Source: Betaproteobacteria bacterium RIFCSPLOWO2_02_FULL_63_19
GTDB lineage: Bacteria; Pseudomonadota; Gammaproteobacteria; Burkholderiales; SG8-39
Length of the DNA stretch: 64,000 nucleotides
Direction: 5' to 3'
NCBI GenBank assembly: GCA_001770415.1
Contig: MEQX01000004.1
Span: forward strand, 57,305 to 121,304
Under the pieces are notes generated by a model, which did no database searches, was not told the origin of the DNA, and saw only the letters and a program-made list of their open reading frames with translations. Below, piece after piece: positions 11,135 to 19,881 of this stretch; the stretch's first letter is position 1, and each line of letters opens with the position of its first letter. A program made the translations under genes and the position numbers.

Positions 11135-13207
11135 ATGGCTAGGATTTTGGTCATAGAGGACGAGGCCGGCATCCGCATGACCCTGTCGATGATGCTCAAG
11201 GCCGAAGGCTTCGAGACAGCGGTGGCCGACAACGGGCGCGCCGGAATCGACGCGGCCCGGGCGGCGACGCCCGACCTGATACTCTGCGATATCAACATGC
11301 CCGAGATGAACGGGTTTGAGGTCCTGGAGCAACTGCGCAAGGACCCGGCTCTCGCCGCGACGCCGTTCGTGTTCCTCACCGCGCGCGTTGACCGCGGCGA
11401 CATGCGGCGCGGCATGAACCTCGGTGCCGACGATTATCTGACCAAGCCATTCACACGCGACGAACTGCTCGAGACGGTCACTGCGCGTCTGAAGAAGGAC
11501 GAAATTTCGCGCGAAGCGCTGACAAACCAGCTTATTGCCAGCAACACGGCGCTGCAGCAGCGATTCCGCAGCAATCTCTCCGGAGAAGAACGGCCGTCCG
11601 TGATTGAAGACGACGAACTGGCCTCGGTGGAAGGCACCGCGTCGGAGGCGACCGTTCTGTTCGCCGATATACGCAACTTTACTACCATTTCCGAGCGCTT
11701 ATCAGCCCCCGAAATAGCGGAACTGCTGAACGCCTACCTCGAGCGCGCGTGCCAGCCGATCATCGCCTGCGGCGGCAGCGTGGTGAAGTTCATCGGCGAC
11801 GGAATCATGGCCGTCTTCCCGCATACGGAAATGCGCCCTCGCGAAAAGCAGGCACTGCAAGCGGTCCACGCGGGCCTGGGCCTGTCATTCGTGGCGGATC
11901 ACTTTCGAGCTTGGGTCAGCGAGCGCCATCCGAACCGAGATCTGCCCGAATTCGCGATCGGTGTAGGTATCCATACCGGCGAAGTAACTCTATGCCGCGT
12001 TGGCGGACAGGGCCAGCAGGATTTCACCGCGATCGGCGACACCGTCAACATCGCTGCGCGGCTTGAGGAACAAACCAAGGAACTGGGCTGGCCCGTAGTC
12101 GCAAGCGAGGCCACGATCGCCGCCGCGGGCTCGTCGATAGCCCACGGAGCGAGTTGTTCGCTGATCCTGCGGGGACGCTCGCACGCAATCACTGTTTACG
12201 AGGTCACCGGTCTCACCACCCTCACGATCACGGCCGACCGCTCGACCGGTGGGTTGAGCGCATCGATGCTGGAGGCGCTCACGGCCAACGCGAATGGCGC
12301 AGCGAACGCCGCCAAGGGCGCGCTGCGCGACATGCTCAAGGCCGTCTCCGACAAGACCGATACCGGCGAGAGCAAGCCCACGCGGATAGGCAATTACCAC
12401 ATCATCGAAAAGCTCGGTGAGGGTGCCACGTCGACGGTATATCTCGCGGAACGGGAGTCGGACCAGGAACAGATCGCACTGAAGATCCTCAACAGCCGGC
12501 CAGGCGACGATCCGGACGTGATCCAGCGGTTCGTGCAGGAGGCGGCGATGATCTCGCGCATCGGCCATACCAACATCGTGCGGATTTTCGACCACGGATT
12601 CGCCGAAGATTGCGCGTACATCGCCATGGAATACTTTCCGCGCGGCAGCCTCACGCAGGTTGTCGGTGGGGCGCTGCCGAAGCGACAGGCGCTGTCGCTG
12701 CTGGCACAGGCGGCGAGCGCACTAGGCGAAATTCATCGGAACGGCATCGTGCACAGGGACGTGAAACCGTCAAATTTCATGGTGCGCGAAGACGGTGTCA
12801 TAGCGCTTGCGGACTTCGGCGTCGCCAAAGACCTGACGACCGACGTCACGAGGACGCAGGCCGGCCTGTCCTTCGGTTCGCCCTACTACATGTCCCCCGA
12901 ACAAGCGATGGGAACGGAAACGGACGCGCGCTCGGATCTGTACAGCCTGGGAGTAATCTTCTACGAGATGCTGACCGGACGCCGCCCCTACGAAGCCGAT
13001 TCACTCCATGAACTGATGCAGAAACACGTCGAAGCGCCGCCGCCGAAACTGCCTCCCGAAGTCGCCGACTGCCAGGAAATCGTCGATGGCCTGATGGCCA
13101 AGGCGCCGGCGTCACGTTACAGCAGCGCGGACGCGGTGCTGGACGCGATCGATACGGTCTGGACGCGCGCGGCGCTGGCCGCGGCGCGACAGTCTCCGCA
13201 AGCCTGA
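11135..13207 (+). CDS. Receiver / class III nucleotide cyclase / Ser-Thr kinase fusion
   Basis: One 690-residue chain carries three signalling modules. Residues 3-117 are a response-regulator receiver with phosphoacceptor D52 (CDINMPEMNG), T82 and K104. Residues about 171-340 are a class III cyclase with both metal aspartates (D178 in FADIRNF, D222 in FIGDGIMAVF), K218 and T298 at the base-selecting positions (which fits adenylate cyclase), and N305/R309 in NIAARLE. Residues about 417-680 are a Hanks-type kinase: glycine loop GEGATSTVY, K450, E469, HRDVKPSN (D542) and DFG at D560. All catalytic residues are present. The histidine kinase immediately upstream should phosphorylate the receiver. 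Kinase substrates and the cyclic nucleotide made are not known. Start: ATG behind GGAGGCGC. Confidence 0.92.
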   Translation: MARILVIEDEAGIRMTLSMMLKAEGFETAVADNGRAGIDAARAATPDLILCDINMPEMNGFEVLEQLRKDPALAATPFVFLTARVDRGDMRRGMNLGADDYLTKPFTRDELLETVTARLKKDEISREALTNQLIASNTALQQRFRSNLSGEERPSVIEDDELASVEGTASEATVLFADIRNFTTISERLSAPEIAELLNAYLERACQPIIACGGSVVKFIGDGIMAVFPHTEMRPREKQALQAVHAGLGLSFVADHFRAWVSERHPNRDLPEFAIGVGIHTGEVTLCRVGGQGQQDFTAIGDTVNIAARLEEQTKELGWPVVASEATIAAAGSSIAHGASCSLILRGRSHAITVYEVTGLTTLTITADRSTGGLSASMLEALTANANGAANAAKGALRDMLKAVSDKTDTGESKPTRIGNYHIIEKLGEGATSTVYLAERESDQEQIALKILNSRPGDDPDVIQRFVQEAAMISRIGHTNIVRIFDHGFAEDCAYIAMEYFPRGSLTQVVGGALPKRQALSLLAQAASALGEIHRNGIVHRDVKPSNFMVREDGVIALADFGVAKDLTTDVTRTQAGLSFGSPYYMSPEQAMGTETDARSDLYSLGVIFYEMLTGRRPYEADSLHELMQKHVEAPPPKLPPEVADCQEIVDGLMAKAPASRYSSADAVLDAIDTVWTRAALAAARQSPQA

Positions 13208-13301
13208 GCAGCCTCCACGCACGCCGTCGGGAATGGGCCTCCTTGGCAGCTGCGGTTCGGATCGCGCGCACATCATCACGATCCGCAGATCGCCGCGGAA
13301 T

Positions 13302-14105
13302 TCAGCTCAGGCCCAGCACGTCCTGCATGTCGAACAGGCCCGAATTCTTGTCCTTGAGGAAACGGCACGCGCGCAGTGCGCCGAGCGCATAGGTCATCCG
13401 ACTTCCTGAGCGTACAGTTAGTTCCACGCGCTCACCGACCCCCGCGAACATGACGGTATGCTCGCCGACGATGTCGCCCCCGCGTACCGCGTGGAACGCG
13501 ATAGCCTTCGCATCGCGCTCTCCAGTCATGCCCTCACGAGCGTAAATCGCATTCGTCTGCAGGTTACGCCCGAGAGCTGACGCGACGATTTCGCCGATCT
13601 TCAGCGCCGTACCCGACGGCGCGTCCGCCTTGTGCCGGTGATGCGCTTCTATTATCTCCACATCGTACGCATCGCCCAGCATGCCGGCGGCGAGTTCCGC
13701 GAGCTTGAAAACTGCATTCACACCGATCGCCATGTTCGGGGCGAACACAATGCCGATGCGCGCGGCGGCCTGCGCAATGCGCTGCTTTTGCTCGGCCGAG
13801 AAACCGGTGGTTCCTATCACCATTCTTGTTCCGCTCTCCACGCATTTGTCCAGGTGCGCGAGCGTACCTTCCGGGCGGGTAAAGTCGATTAGGCATTCGG
13901 CGCCAGCGAGCACGCCGAGATCGGCGGTAACGGAAACTCCGCATGGCGAACCAACGGCTTCCCCCGCGTCCTTGCCCAGGAATCGATTGTCCGCCACCTC
14001 CAGCGCGGCGGCGAGCGTGAAATCGTCTTTTCCCGCAGGCCCCAGCAACGCTTCAATCAGCGTCCGCCCCATGCGCCCCGTGGCGCCCGCAACTGCAATC
14101 TTCAC
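13302..14105 (-). CDS. dapB: 4-hydroxy-tetrahydrodipicolinate reductase
   Basis: DapB catalyses the NAD(P)H-dependent step from hydroxytetrahydrodipicolinate to tetrahydrodipicolinate in lysine and peptidoglycan precursor synthesis. The protein is 267 residues with the nucleotide fold [12 protein letters not shown] at the N-terminus, the G-T-TGF segment [10 protein letters not shown], and the substrate motif [20 protein letters not shown] containing the catalytic histidine and lysine. The GTG at 14105 is chosen because it places KIAVAGATG at residue 2. It starts 10 bases after the bamE stop on the same strand. Confidence 0.97.
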   Translation of the reverse strand: MKIAVAGATGRMGRTLIEALLGPAGKDDFTLAAALEVADNRFLGKDAGEAVGSPCGVSVTADLGVLAGAECLIDFTRPEGTLAHLDKCVESGTRMVIGTTGFSAEQKQRIAQAAARIGIVFAPNMAIGVNAVFKLAELAAGMLGDAYDVEIIEAHHRHKADAPSGTALKIGEIVASALGRNLQTNAIYAREGMTGERDAKAIAFHAVRGGDIVGEHTVMFAGVGERVELTVRSGSRMTYALGALRACRFLKDKNSGLFDMQDVLGLS

Positions 14106-14115
14106 GGCGTGACTC

Positions 14116-14511
14116 TCATTGGCTGCTCCCACCCTGGTCCGACTCGGCGCGCGTCCCAGTCGCCGTCGGCGAACTTGCGTTCGATCCCGCCGCGACCACA
14201 TCGCCCTCGATCCGGGTCAGCCTATCCTGCTCGAAATACACCGAGATTCGCCGCCGCTCGGTGTCGCGGCTATCGGCACGCCGCCGTACGAATACATAGT
14301 CCCAGCGATCGCCGTGAAATACGTCGACCACCAGAGGCGTGCCCATGGCGAAGCGAACCTGATCCTTCGTCATGCCGGACTTCAACTGCGCCACCATTTC
14401 CTGCGAAATGAAATTGCCCTGCTGGATCTCGATTCGGTGCGGCGACAGATTCGGGAGGTGGCCGCAGGCAACCGCGGTGAATCCGAGAACAAATACGAGA
14501 ATTCGTTTCAT
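14116..14511 (-). CDS. bamE: Outer-membrane assembly lipoprotein BamE
   Basis: BamE (SmpA) is an accessory lipoprotein of the BAM complex that inserts beta-barrel proteins. The 131-residue protein starts [17 protein letters not shown], a lipoprotein signal with the acylated cysteine at 16. The SmpA/OmlA domain follows ([19 protein letters not shown], then a strand-rich region with WDYVF). The tail is low complexity. It is divergent from fur and precedes dapB, a frequent betaproteobacterial order. Confidence 0.95.
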   Translation of the reverse strand: MKRILVFVLGFTAVACGHLPNLSPHRIEIQQGNFISQEMVAQLKSGMTKDQVRFAMGTPLVVDVFHGDRWDYVFVRRRADSRDTERRRISVYFEQDRLTRIEGDVVAAGSNASSPTATGTRAESDQGGSSQ

Positions 14512-14648
14512 GAACACGTGCTTCTTGCGTACGTAAAAACGATATATGATACCGGAGAGCGCCCCTGCGGTTGCCCGGAATCGGACACCGATCGGGTGGC
14601 GAGTGCAATCCGTTCCTGCCATGGATACCCCACGCGCGACGAGACTAC

Positions 14649-15071
14649 GTGACTGATCTCAAGACCATCGGACTCAAGGCGACGACCCCACGTCTTCGCG
14701 TGTTGAGACTGTTTGAAACGGCGGCGGTACGGCACATGTCGGCAGAGGATGTCTATCGCATCCTGATGAACGAAGGAATGGATATCGGGCTCGCGACCGT
14801 CTACCGTGTACTTACCCAGTTTGAACAGGCTGGCATACTGACGCGCCACCATTTCGAATCGGGCAAGGCCGTGTTCGAACTAAACGAGGGAACCCATCAC
14901 GATCATCTCGTGTGTCAACAGTGCGGCCGTGTCGAGGAATTTTTCGACGCGGAAATCGAGAAACGGCAGGCCAGGGTCGCGATGGAGCGTGGATTCACCG
15001 TCCGGGAACACTCGCTGTACCTCTACGCCGATTGCTCGAAGTCCAATTGCCCGCACAAGCCGCAAGGCTGA
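14649..15071 (+). CDS. fur: Ferric uptake regulator Fur
   Basis: Fur is the Fe(II)-dependent repressor of iron uptake genes. The 140-residue protein has the winged-helix domain ([43 protein letters not shown]) and the metal/dimer domain with the [16 protein letters not shown] motif that includes the CxxC pair. A GTG start is used because it gives the family N-terminus; a nearby ATG at 14622 is out of frame. Only 137 bases separate it from the divergent bamE, so both promoters share this gap. No convincing Fur box was seen. Confidence 0.96.
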   Translation: MTDLKTIGLKATTPRLRVLRLFETAAVRHMSAEDVYRILMNEGMDIGLATVYRVLTQFEQAGILTRHHFESGKAVFELNEGTHHDHLVCQQCGRVEEFFDAEIEKRQARVAMERGFTVREHSLYLYADCSKSNCPHKPQG

Positions 15072-15194
15072 CGGCCAAATCGGCGCGCGTTCGCCGCCAA
15101 CCCAATGCAGTCGCCCCCGGATTGACCACGGCTCATTGCGCCAGGGCAACGCCATGGGCCAGGCCGGGGGCGATACCGGTATATTCGCCGACGC

Positions 15195-15422
15195 TCAGGC
15201 CTGGTACTTGAATGACAGCAGCATTCTCGTTCGGTACGCGACCACCTTGCCGTTTTCGATCGCCATGTCCTGCTTCACGACCTCAGCGATGCGGAGGTCG
15301 CGCAGCGTCTTGGAAGCGGCCTGGACGGCACGTTTGCCAGCCTCTTCCCACGAGGTCGGGCTTGTGCCAACCACTTCGACGATCTTGTACACGCTGTCGG
15401 CACCTGCGGATTTCTTTGCCAT
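15195..15422 (-). CDS. Dodecin family flavin-binding protein
   Basis: Dodecins are small proteins that form dodecamers and bind flavins or CoA. This one has 75 residues and the family pattern VYKIVEVVGTSPTSWEEA, AVQAASKTLRDLR and the C-terminal strand pair YRTRMLLSFKY. ATG 15422 is preferred to the ATG at 15434 because GGAGG lies six bases before it. It is a single gene between fur and sixA. Confidence 0.9.
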   Translation of the reverse strand: MAKKSAGADSVYKIVEVVGTSPTSWEEAGKRAVQAASKTLRDLRIAEVVKQDMAIENGKVVAYRTRMLLSFKYQA

Positions 15423-15552
15423 GTTTGCCTCCATTTGCGATCATCCCTCCACACTGGCGGGATCGTTGCCATAATACGCTTTTCGGCTCGAGGCCAGTCC
15501 CAGTAACCTGAAACGCGATGCCGCGCCTAATCCATTCGAAGCGGACCCGACT

Positions 15553-16005
15553 ATGGACCTGATACTGTGGCGCCACGCCGAAGCCGAGGAAGGCACTCCC
15601 GATTCCGCACGCGAACTCACCAAACGCGGGCACAAGCAGGCGAGGCAGATTGCGGCGTGGCTGAAGGAACGCCTCCCTGCAAACCGCGCCATTCTAGTCG
15701 GCCCTTCAAAGCGCACCCGGCAAACCGCCGACGCGCTAGACCTGCCTTACGAGTCGACGAAAAACGTGGGCACGGGCGCCACCCCGGATGACGTCCTGAG
15801 CGCAGCAGGTTGGCCAACGCGCGATGGCGCGATATTGGTCGTTGGACATCAGCCCACGCTTGGCGACGTTGCGGCTCGGATTCTATGTGTGCATGGAGAT
15901 GCCGGTCTTGCGATCAAGAAAGGCGCGCTGTGGTGGTTTTCGTGCCGCCCGCGCCACGGCGGCGACGTAGTACTGCGTGCGGTGATCGGCCCCGACCTCG
16001 TTTAG
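15553..16005 (+). CDS. sixA: Phosphohistidine phosphatase SixA
   Basis: A small histidine-phosphatase-fold protein (150 residues) of the SixA type, which dephosphorylates phosphohistidine on phosphotransfer proteins. The catalytic motif is LWRHAEAE (R7, H8), with the conserved arginine in PSKRTRQTA and the second histidine in VVGHQPTLG. It is convergent with ppx, whose stop lies 16 bases away. Confidence 0.9.
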   Translation: MDLILWRHAEAEEGTPDSARELTKRGHKQARQIAAWLKERLPANRAILVGPSKRTRQTADALDLPYESTKNVGTGATPDDVLSAAGWPTRDGAILVVGHQPTLGDVAARILCVHGDAGLAIKKGALWWFSCRPRHGGDVVLRAVIGPDLV

Positions 16006-16020
16006 AATCCGGCAGCCCGC

Positions 16021-17532
16021 TCAGAAAGTCCTTGAGTATTCTTCGCCCAGAGCGAGAACGTCGATTCGCATTCCGAGTGAGCGCCACTCGTCGGCCTCCG
16101 CCTCGATTGCGGCTTCGGTAAGCGGGTGCTCTTCGAGCCATCCGCGCTCCACCCCAAGCTGAAAACCGGAATCCGTAGAACGACAGGCAATGCGCGGCAG
16201 CGTGATATCGCTGCGTGCGAGATAAAAAAGTGCTGCCAAGCGAAGCGCAAATATTAGTGACCAATCCGAGCTTCGTGCCGATAGGCCTTCGAGCTTCGTG
16301 AGCTTGCCCCGGTGCGCGAGGACCAGTCGCGCCAACCGTGCCTGTTCATCGCGCGAAAAGCCCGGCATGTCCGCCTGGGACAATATGTATGCAGAGTGTT
16401 TGTGGTAAGCCGCGTGCGCGATCGAAATGCCGATCTCATGCAGCGCGCAGGCCCAGCGCAGTATCAGCGACTCCGCCTCCGGCGGCTCGATTACGATTTC
16501 CGACTGCAGCCTTGAAGCCAGCCCGGATACGCGCTCGGCCTGCGCCGCGTCGACATGATAACGGCGCATGAATTCGGCGACGGTCGCTTCGCGCATGTCA
16601 TGGTGCTGCACTCGCCCCAGTAGGTCATAGAGCACACCCTGGCGCAGCGCGCCTTCCGACACATCGAGCGTGTCGATACCGAACTCCGCAAGTATCGCGG
16701 ACATGATGGCGATTCCCCCGGGCAATGTGGGACCACGATCGTCCCGCAGCCCCGCGAGCCGCAGGTTTTGGACCTCGCCCGCGTCGATGAACGCCGAACG
16801 GAGCCTCTTCAGCCCCGTCGCAGTGATGCCCTGCTTTACCCAGCCGCTCTCGGCCATCATGCCGGCGATCGAGCGCGCCGTTCCAGACGAAGCGATCACG
16901 TTCTTCCACCCCATGCGGCGAAACAGCTTGACGATGCGCTGCAACTCGTTCGCGGCGGCGAGTTCGGCGCGCTTGAATCCCGCCTTGTCAAGCTTGCCCT
17001 CCGGAAAATACTTCAGGCTATAACTGACACAGCCCATCGTGATCGATTCCATCAGTTCCGGTTTCAGGCCGGTGCCAATGATGAACTCGGTTGAGCCGCC
17101 GCCGATGTCCACGACAAGACGTTTGTGAGGCGATGGCGGAAGCGTGTGCGCTACTCCGAGATAGATAAGCCTCGCCTCTTCGCGCCCGAAAATCACTTCG
17201 ATCGGGAATCCCAGTATCGTTCTTGCCTCGGCGAGGAATTCATCGGCGTTCCTGGCCACCCGCAATGTGTTGGTGCCCACCGCACGTACCGCGCCCCGTG
17301 GGAAACCCTGAAGGCGCTCGGCAAAACGGCTCAGTGCCTCCAGTGCGCGCAATTGAGTCGCGCGGTCAAGGCGCCGATCGCGCGTCAGCCCTCCACCTAG
17401 ACGGACAGCATCTCTAATAGAATCAAGCAGATAGATCTGCTCGCCCACGACTCGCCCTATCTGGAGATGAAAACTGTTCGATCCCAGATCGACCGCCGCG
17501 AGGGTCTCGTGCTTCAAAGGCTCCTGCTTCAT
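16021..17532 (-). CDS. ppx: Exopolyphosphatase Ppx/GppA
   Basis: Ppx removes terminal phosphate from polyphosphate; GppA relatives hydrolyse pppGpp. The 503-residue protein has the ASKHA phosphate-1 motif AAVDLGSNSFHLQIG, the second motif VVDIGGGSTEFIIG, and a C-terminal HD-like helical domain (ALHEIGISIAHAAYHKHSAY). ATG 17532 is used because it places the first ATP motif near residue 12. It is divergent from ppk with 261 bases between them, a common ppx/ppk pairing. Confidence 0.95.
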   Translation of the reverse strand: MKQEPLKHETLAAVDLGSNSFHLQIGRVVGEQIYLLDSIRDAVRLGGGLTRDRRLDRATQLRALEALSRFAERLQGFPRGAVRAVGTNTLRVARNADEFLAEARTILGFPIEVIFGREEARLIYLGVAHTLPPSPHKRLVVDIGGGSTEFIIGTGLKPELMESITMGCVSYSLKYFPEGKLDKAGFKRAELAAANELQRIVKLFRRMGWKNVIASSGTARSIAGMMAESGWVKQGITATGLKRLRSAFIDAGEVQNLRLAGLRDDRGPTLPGGIAIMSAILAEFGIDTLDVSEGALRQGVLYDLLGRVQHHDMREATVAEFMRRYHVDAAQAERVSGLASRLQSEIVIEPPEAESLILRWACALHEIGISIAHAAYHKHSAYILSQADMPGFSRDEQARLARLVLAHRGKLTKLEGLSARSSDWSLIFALRLAALFYLARSDITLPRIACRSTDSGFQLGVERGWLEEHPLTEAAIEAEADEWRSLGMRIDVLALGEEYSRTF

Positions 17533-17793
17533 GGTCTGCGGCGCCGGTTGGACACCGGCGCGATTGCCCGCCCTAACGCAAAACGGCCCCGAACATAGCA
17601 CCACCACCCGAGCGGCGCAACGCACCCGCCGGCTTCGCGTGGGCCTTCGTGCGCACCACGGACAAATGGACTAAAATGGTTAGCATTCAGACAGATATCG
17701 ACGTGGGTCAAGCGTAGTCCTCGATGCGCCCGTTCCATTCCCGGATTACTGGCAGGCGGGTTGCTCGCTGGTAGCAGGGTCAGCCCCAAGAAA

Positions 17794-19881
17794 ATGCTCC
17801 AAGAACCCGTATCACTGCTGAAGCAAACCGAACCGCTTTTCCTGAACCGCGAATTGAGCCTGTTGGCGTTCAATCGCCGGGTATTCGCGCAGGCGGAGGA
17901 CCGGCGCACACCCATGCTCGAACGGCTGCGCTTCCTGTGCATTGTGTCGTCCAACATGGACGAATTCTTCGAAATCCGCGTCGCCGAACTGAAGGAACGC
18001 ATCAAGCTCGGCGGCGACATGGACCACCGCGGTGAGGGAGCCGCCACGGATACTTTCCAGATCGTGAGCGAACGCGCTCACATCATGGTCAGCGAGCAGT
18101 ATCGTCTGCTGAACGAGGAAATTCTCCCCGGTCTGGAAGAGGAAGGCGTTCGTTTTCTGAACGAGTCGGACTGGACATCCGAACAGCGCCGTTGGCTGCA
18201 CGATTATTTCGTGCGCGAAATGATGCCGCTCATGACGCCGATCGGACTTGATCCCGCGCATCCGTTTCCGCGCGTGCTCAACAAGAGCCTGAATCTGGCC
18301 GTACAGCTCGAAGGTCGGGACGCGTTTGGGCGCAGTTCCGGCCGCGCCATCGTGCAGGCGCCGCGGCTGCTGCCGCGCGTGATGCAGATTCCGCCGCAGC
18401 TTACGGGGGGAGTAAGGCACCAGTTCGTTCAACTCAGCTCGGTTCTGACGGCGTTCGCGAGCGCGCTGTTTCAGGGGATGGTCGTCAATGGCGCATATCA
18501 ATTCCGGCTGACGCGCAACAGCGATTTGTTCGTCGACGAGGAGGAAATTCAGAACCTGCGCATTGCTCTTGCGGGTGAGCTGCCCCAACGTCACTTGGGA
18601 GATTCGGTAAGGCTGGAGGTGTCCGAGTCCTGTCCGGCGGAGATGGCCGAGTTCCTGCTGCAGCAGTTCGAACTCACCGAACAGGATCTGTACCGCGCCG
18701 ATGGCCCGGTCAACCTGGTGCGATTGATGAGCGTAGCGGACATCGTTGACCTGCCGGCACTCAAGTTCAAGCCGTTCCTCCCGGGCGTTCCCAAGACTCT
18801 GGGCAAACACGGCGACATCTTCCGCTCGGTGCTCAAGGCCGACATCCTTCTGCACCACCCGTTCCAGTCCTTCAATCCGGTCATCGAAATGCTGGAGCAG
18901 GCCGCCGAGGATCCGAACGTGCTGGCCATCAAGCAGACGGTATACCGCACCGGAACCGACTCGGTGATCATGAAGTACCTGATCGACGCCGCCCAGCGGG
19001 GCAAGGAAGTCACGGTAGTGGTGGAACTGCTGGCGCGCTTTGATGAAGAGGCCAATCTCAATTACGCGGCCAAACTCGAGGAGGTGGGAGCGCACGTAAT
19101 CTATGGCGTAGTGGGCTACAAGACTCACGCCAAGATGCTGCTGGTCGTGCGTCGCGAAAACGGGGAACTGCGCCGCTACGCACACCTGTCGACCGGGAAT
19201 TACCATCCGCGCACGGCAAAGCAGTACACCGATTTCGGCCTCATGACGGCGAACGAGGAGATCTGTGCCGATGTCGATGCCGTGTTCAAGCAACTGACCG
19301 GACTCGGACGCGCCAGAAGCCTCAATCACCTGTGGGTATCACCGTTCACACTGCACGAGCGCATTATGGCGGCGATCAAACGCGAAATCCGGCACGCCAA
19401 AGCTGGCAAACCCGCCCACGTGATCGCGAAGATGAACTCGCTGCTGGAGCGCAAGGTGATCGAGGCGCTGTATGCGGCATCGCAAGCCGGCGTGAAAGTG
19501 GACCTGCTGGTACGCGGCGTATGCGCGCTGCGGCCGGGCATTCCCGGGCTCTCCGAGAACATCCGAGTACGCTCGATTATCGGCCGGTTTCTGGAGCACT
19601 CGCGCATCTTCTATTTCCTGAACGAGGGCGCCGAAGACGTGTATCTGTCGAGCGCCGACTGGATGGAGCGCAATTTCTTCCGCCGCATCGAGCTGTGCTT
19701 CCCACTGCTCGATGCGCGTCTCAAGCAGCGCGTGATCAAGGAAGGGCTGAAAGTCTACCTGGCCGACAATAACCAGGCCTGGGAAATGGATTCCAGCGGA
19801 AACTATCACCGCAGGCGCTCCTATGGCCGTGTACCGCGTTCGGCTCAGGAACAGCTGATCGCGCAGCTTACTGCGCGCTAG
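17794..19881 (+). CDS. ppk1: Polyphosphate kinase 1
   Basis: PPK1 reversibly polymerises the gamma-phosphate of ATP into polyphosphate. The protein is 695 residues from ATG 17794, close to the family length; a TTG at 17761 would add 11. It has the N-domain (FLNRELSLLAFNRRV, SSNMDEFFEIRV), the head domain, and two phospholipase-D-like catalytic domains. The histidines expected to be phosphorylated lie in VVGYKTHAKMLLV and YAHLSTGNYHPRTAK. Its stop overlaps the convergent M24 gene by 14 bases. Confidence 0.97.
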   Translation: MLQEPVSLLKQTEPLFLNRELSLLAFNRRVFAQAEDRRTPMLERLRFLCIVSSNMDEFFEIRVAELKERIKLGGDMDHRGEGAATDTFQIVSERAHIMVSEQYRLLNEEILPGLEEEGVRFLNESDWTSEQRRWLHDYFVREMMPLMTPIGLDPAHPFPRVLNKSLNLAVQLEGRDAFGRSSGRAIVQAPRLLPRVMQIPPQLTGGVRHQFVQLSSVLTAFASALFQGMVVNGAYQFRLTRNSDLFVDEEEIQNLRIALAGELPQRHLGDSVRLEVSESCPAEMAEFLLQQFELTEQDLYRADGPVNLVRLMSVADIVDLPALKFKPFLPGVPKTLGKHGDIFRSVLKADILLHHPFQSFNPVIEMLEQAAEDPNVLAIKQTVYRTGTDSVIMKYLIDAAQRGKEVTVVVELLARFDEEANLNYAAKLEEVGAHVIYGVVGYKTHAKMLLVVRRENGELRRYAHLSTGNYHPRTAKQYTDFGLMTANEEICADVDAVFKQLTGLGRARSLNHLWVSPFTLHERIMAAIKREIRHAKAGKPAHVIAKMNSLLERKVIEALYAASQAGVKVDLLVRGVCALRPGIPGLSENIRVRSIIGRFLEHSRIFYFLNEGAEDVYLSSADWMERNFFRRIELCFPLLDARLKQRVIKEGLKVYLADNNQAWEMDSSGNYHRRRSYGRVPRSAQEQLIAQLTAR

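Noticed and set aside
14512-14648. Fur box between bamE and fur
   Set aside because: The A+T-rich segment has a GATATATGAT stretch but no convincing 19-bp Fur palindrome.
17812-19329. Long open frame of about 500 codons antisense to ppk
   Set aside because: It mirrors the ppk codon pattern in G+C-rich DNA, has no recognisable domain or ribosome site, and ppk itself is certain.
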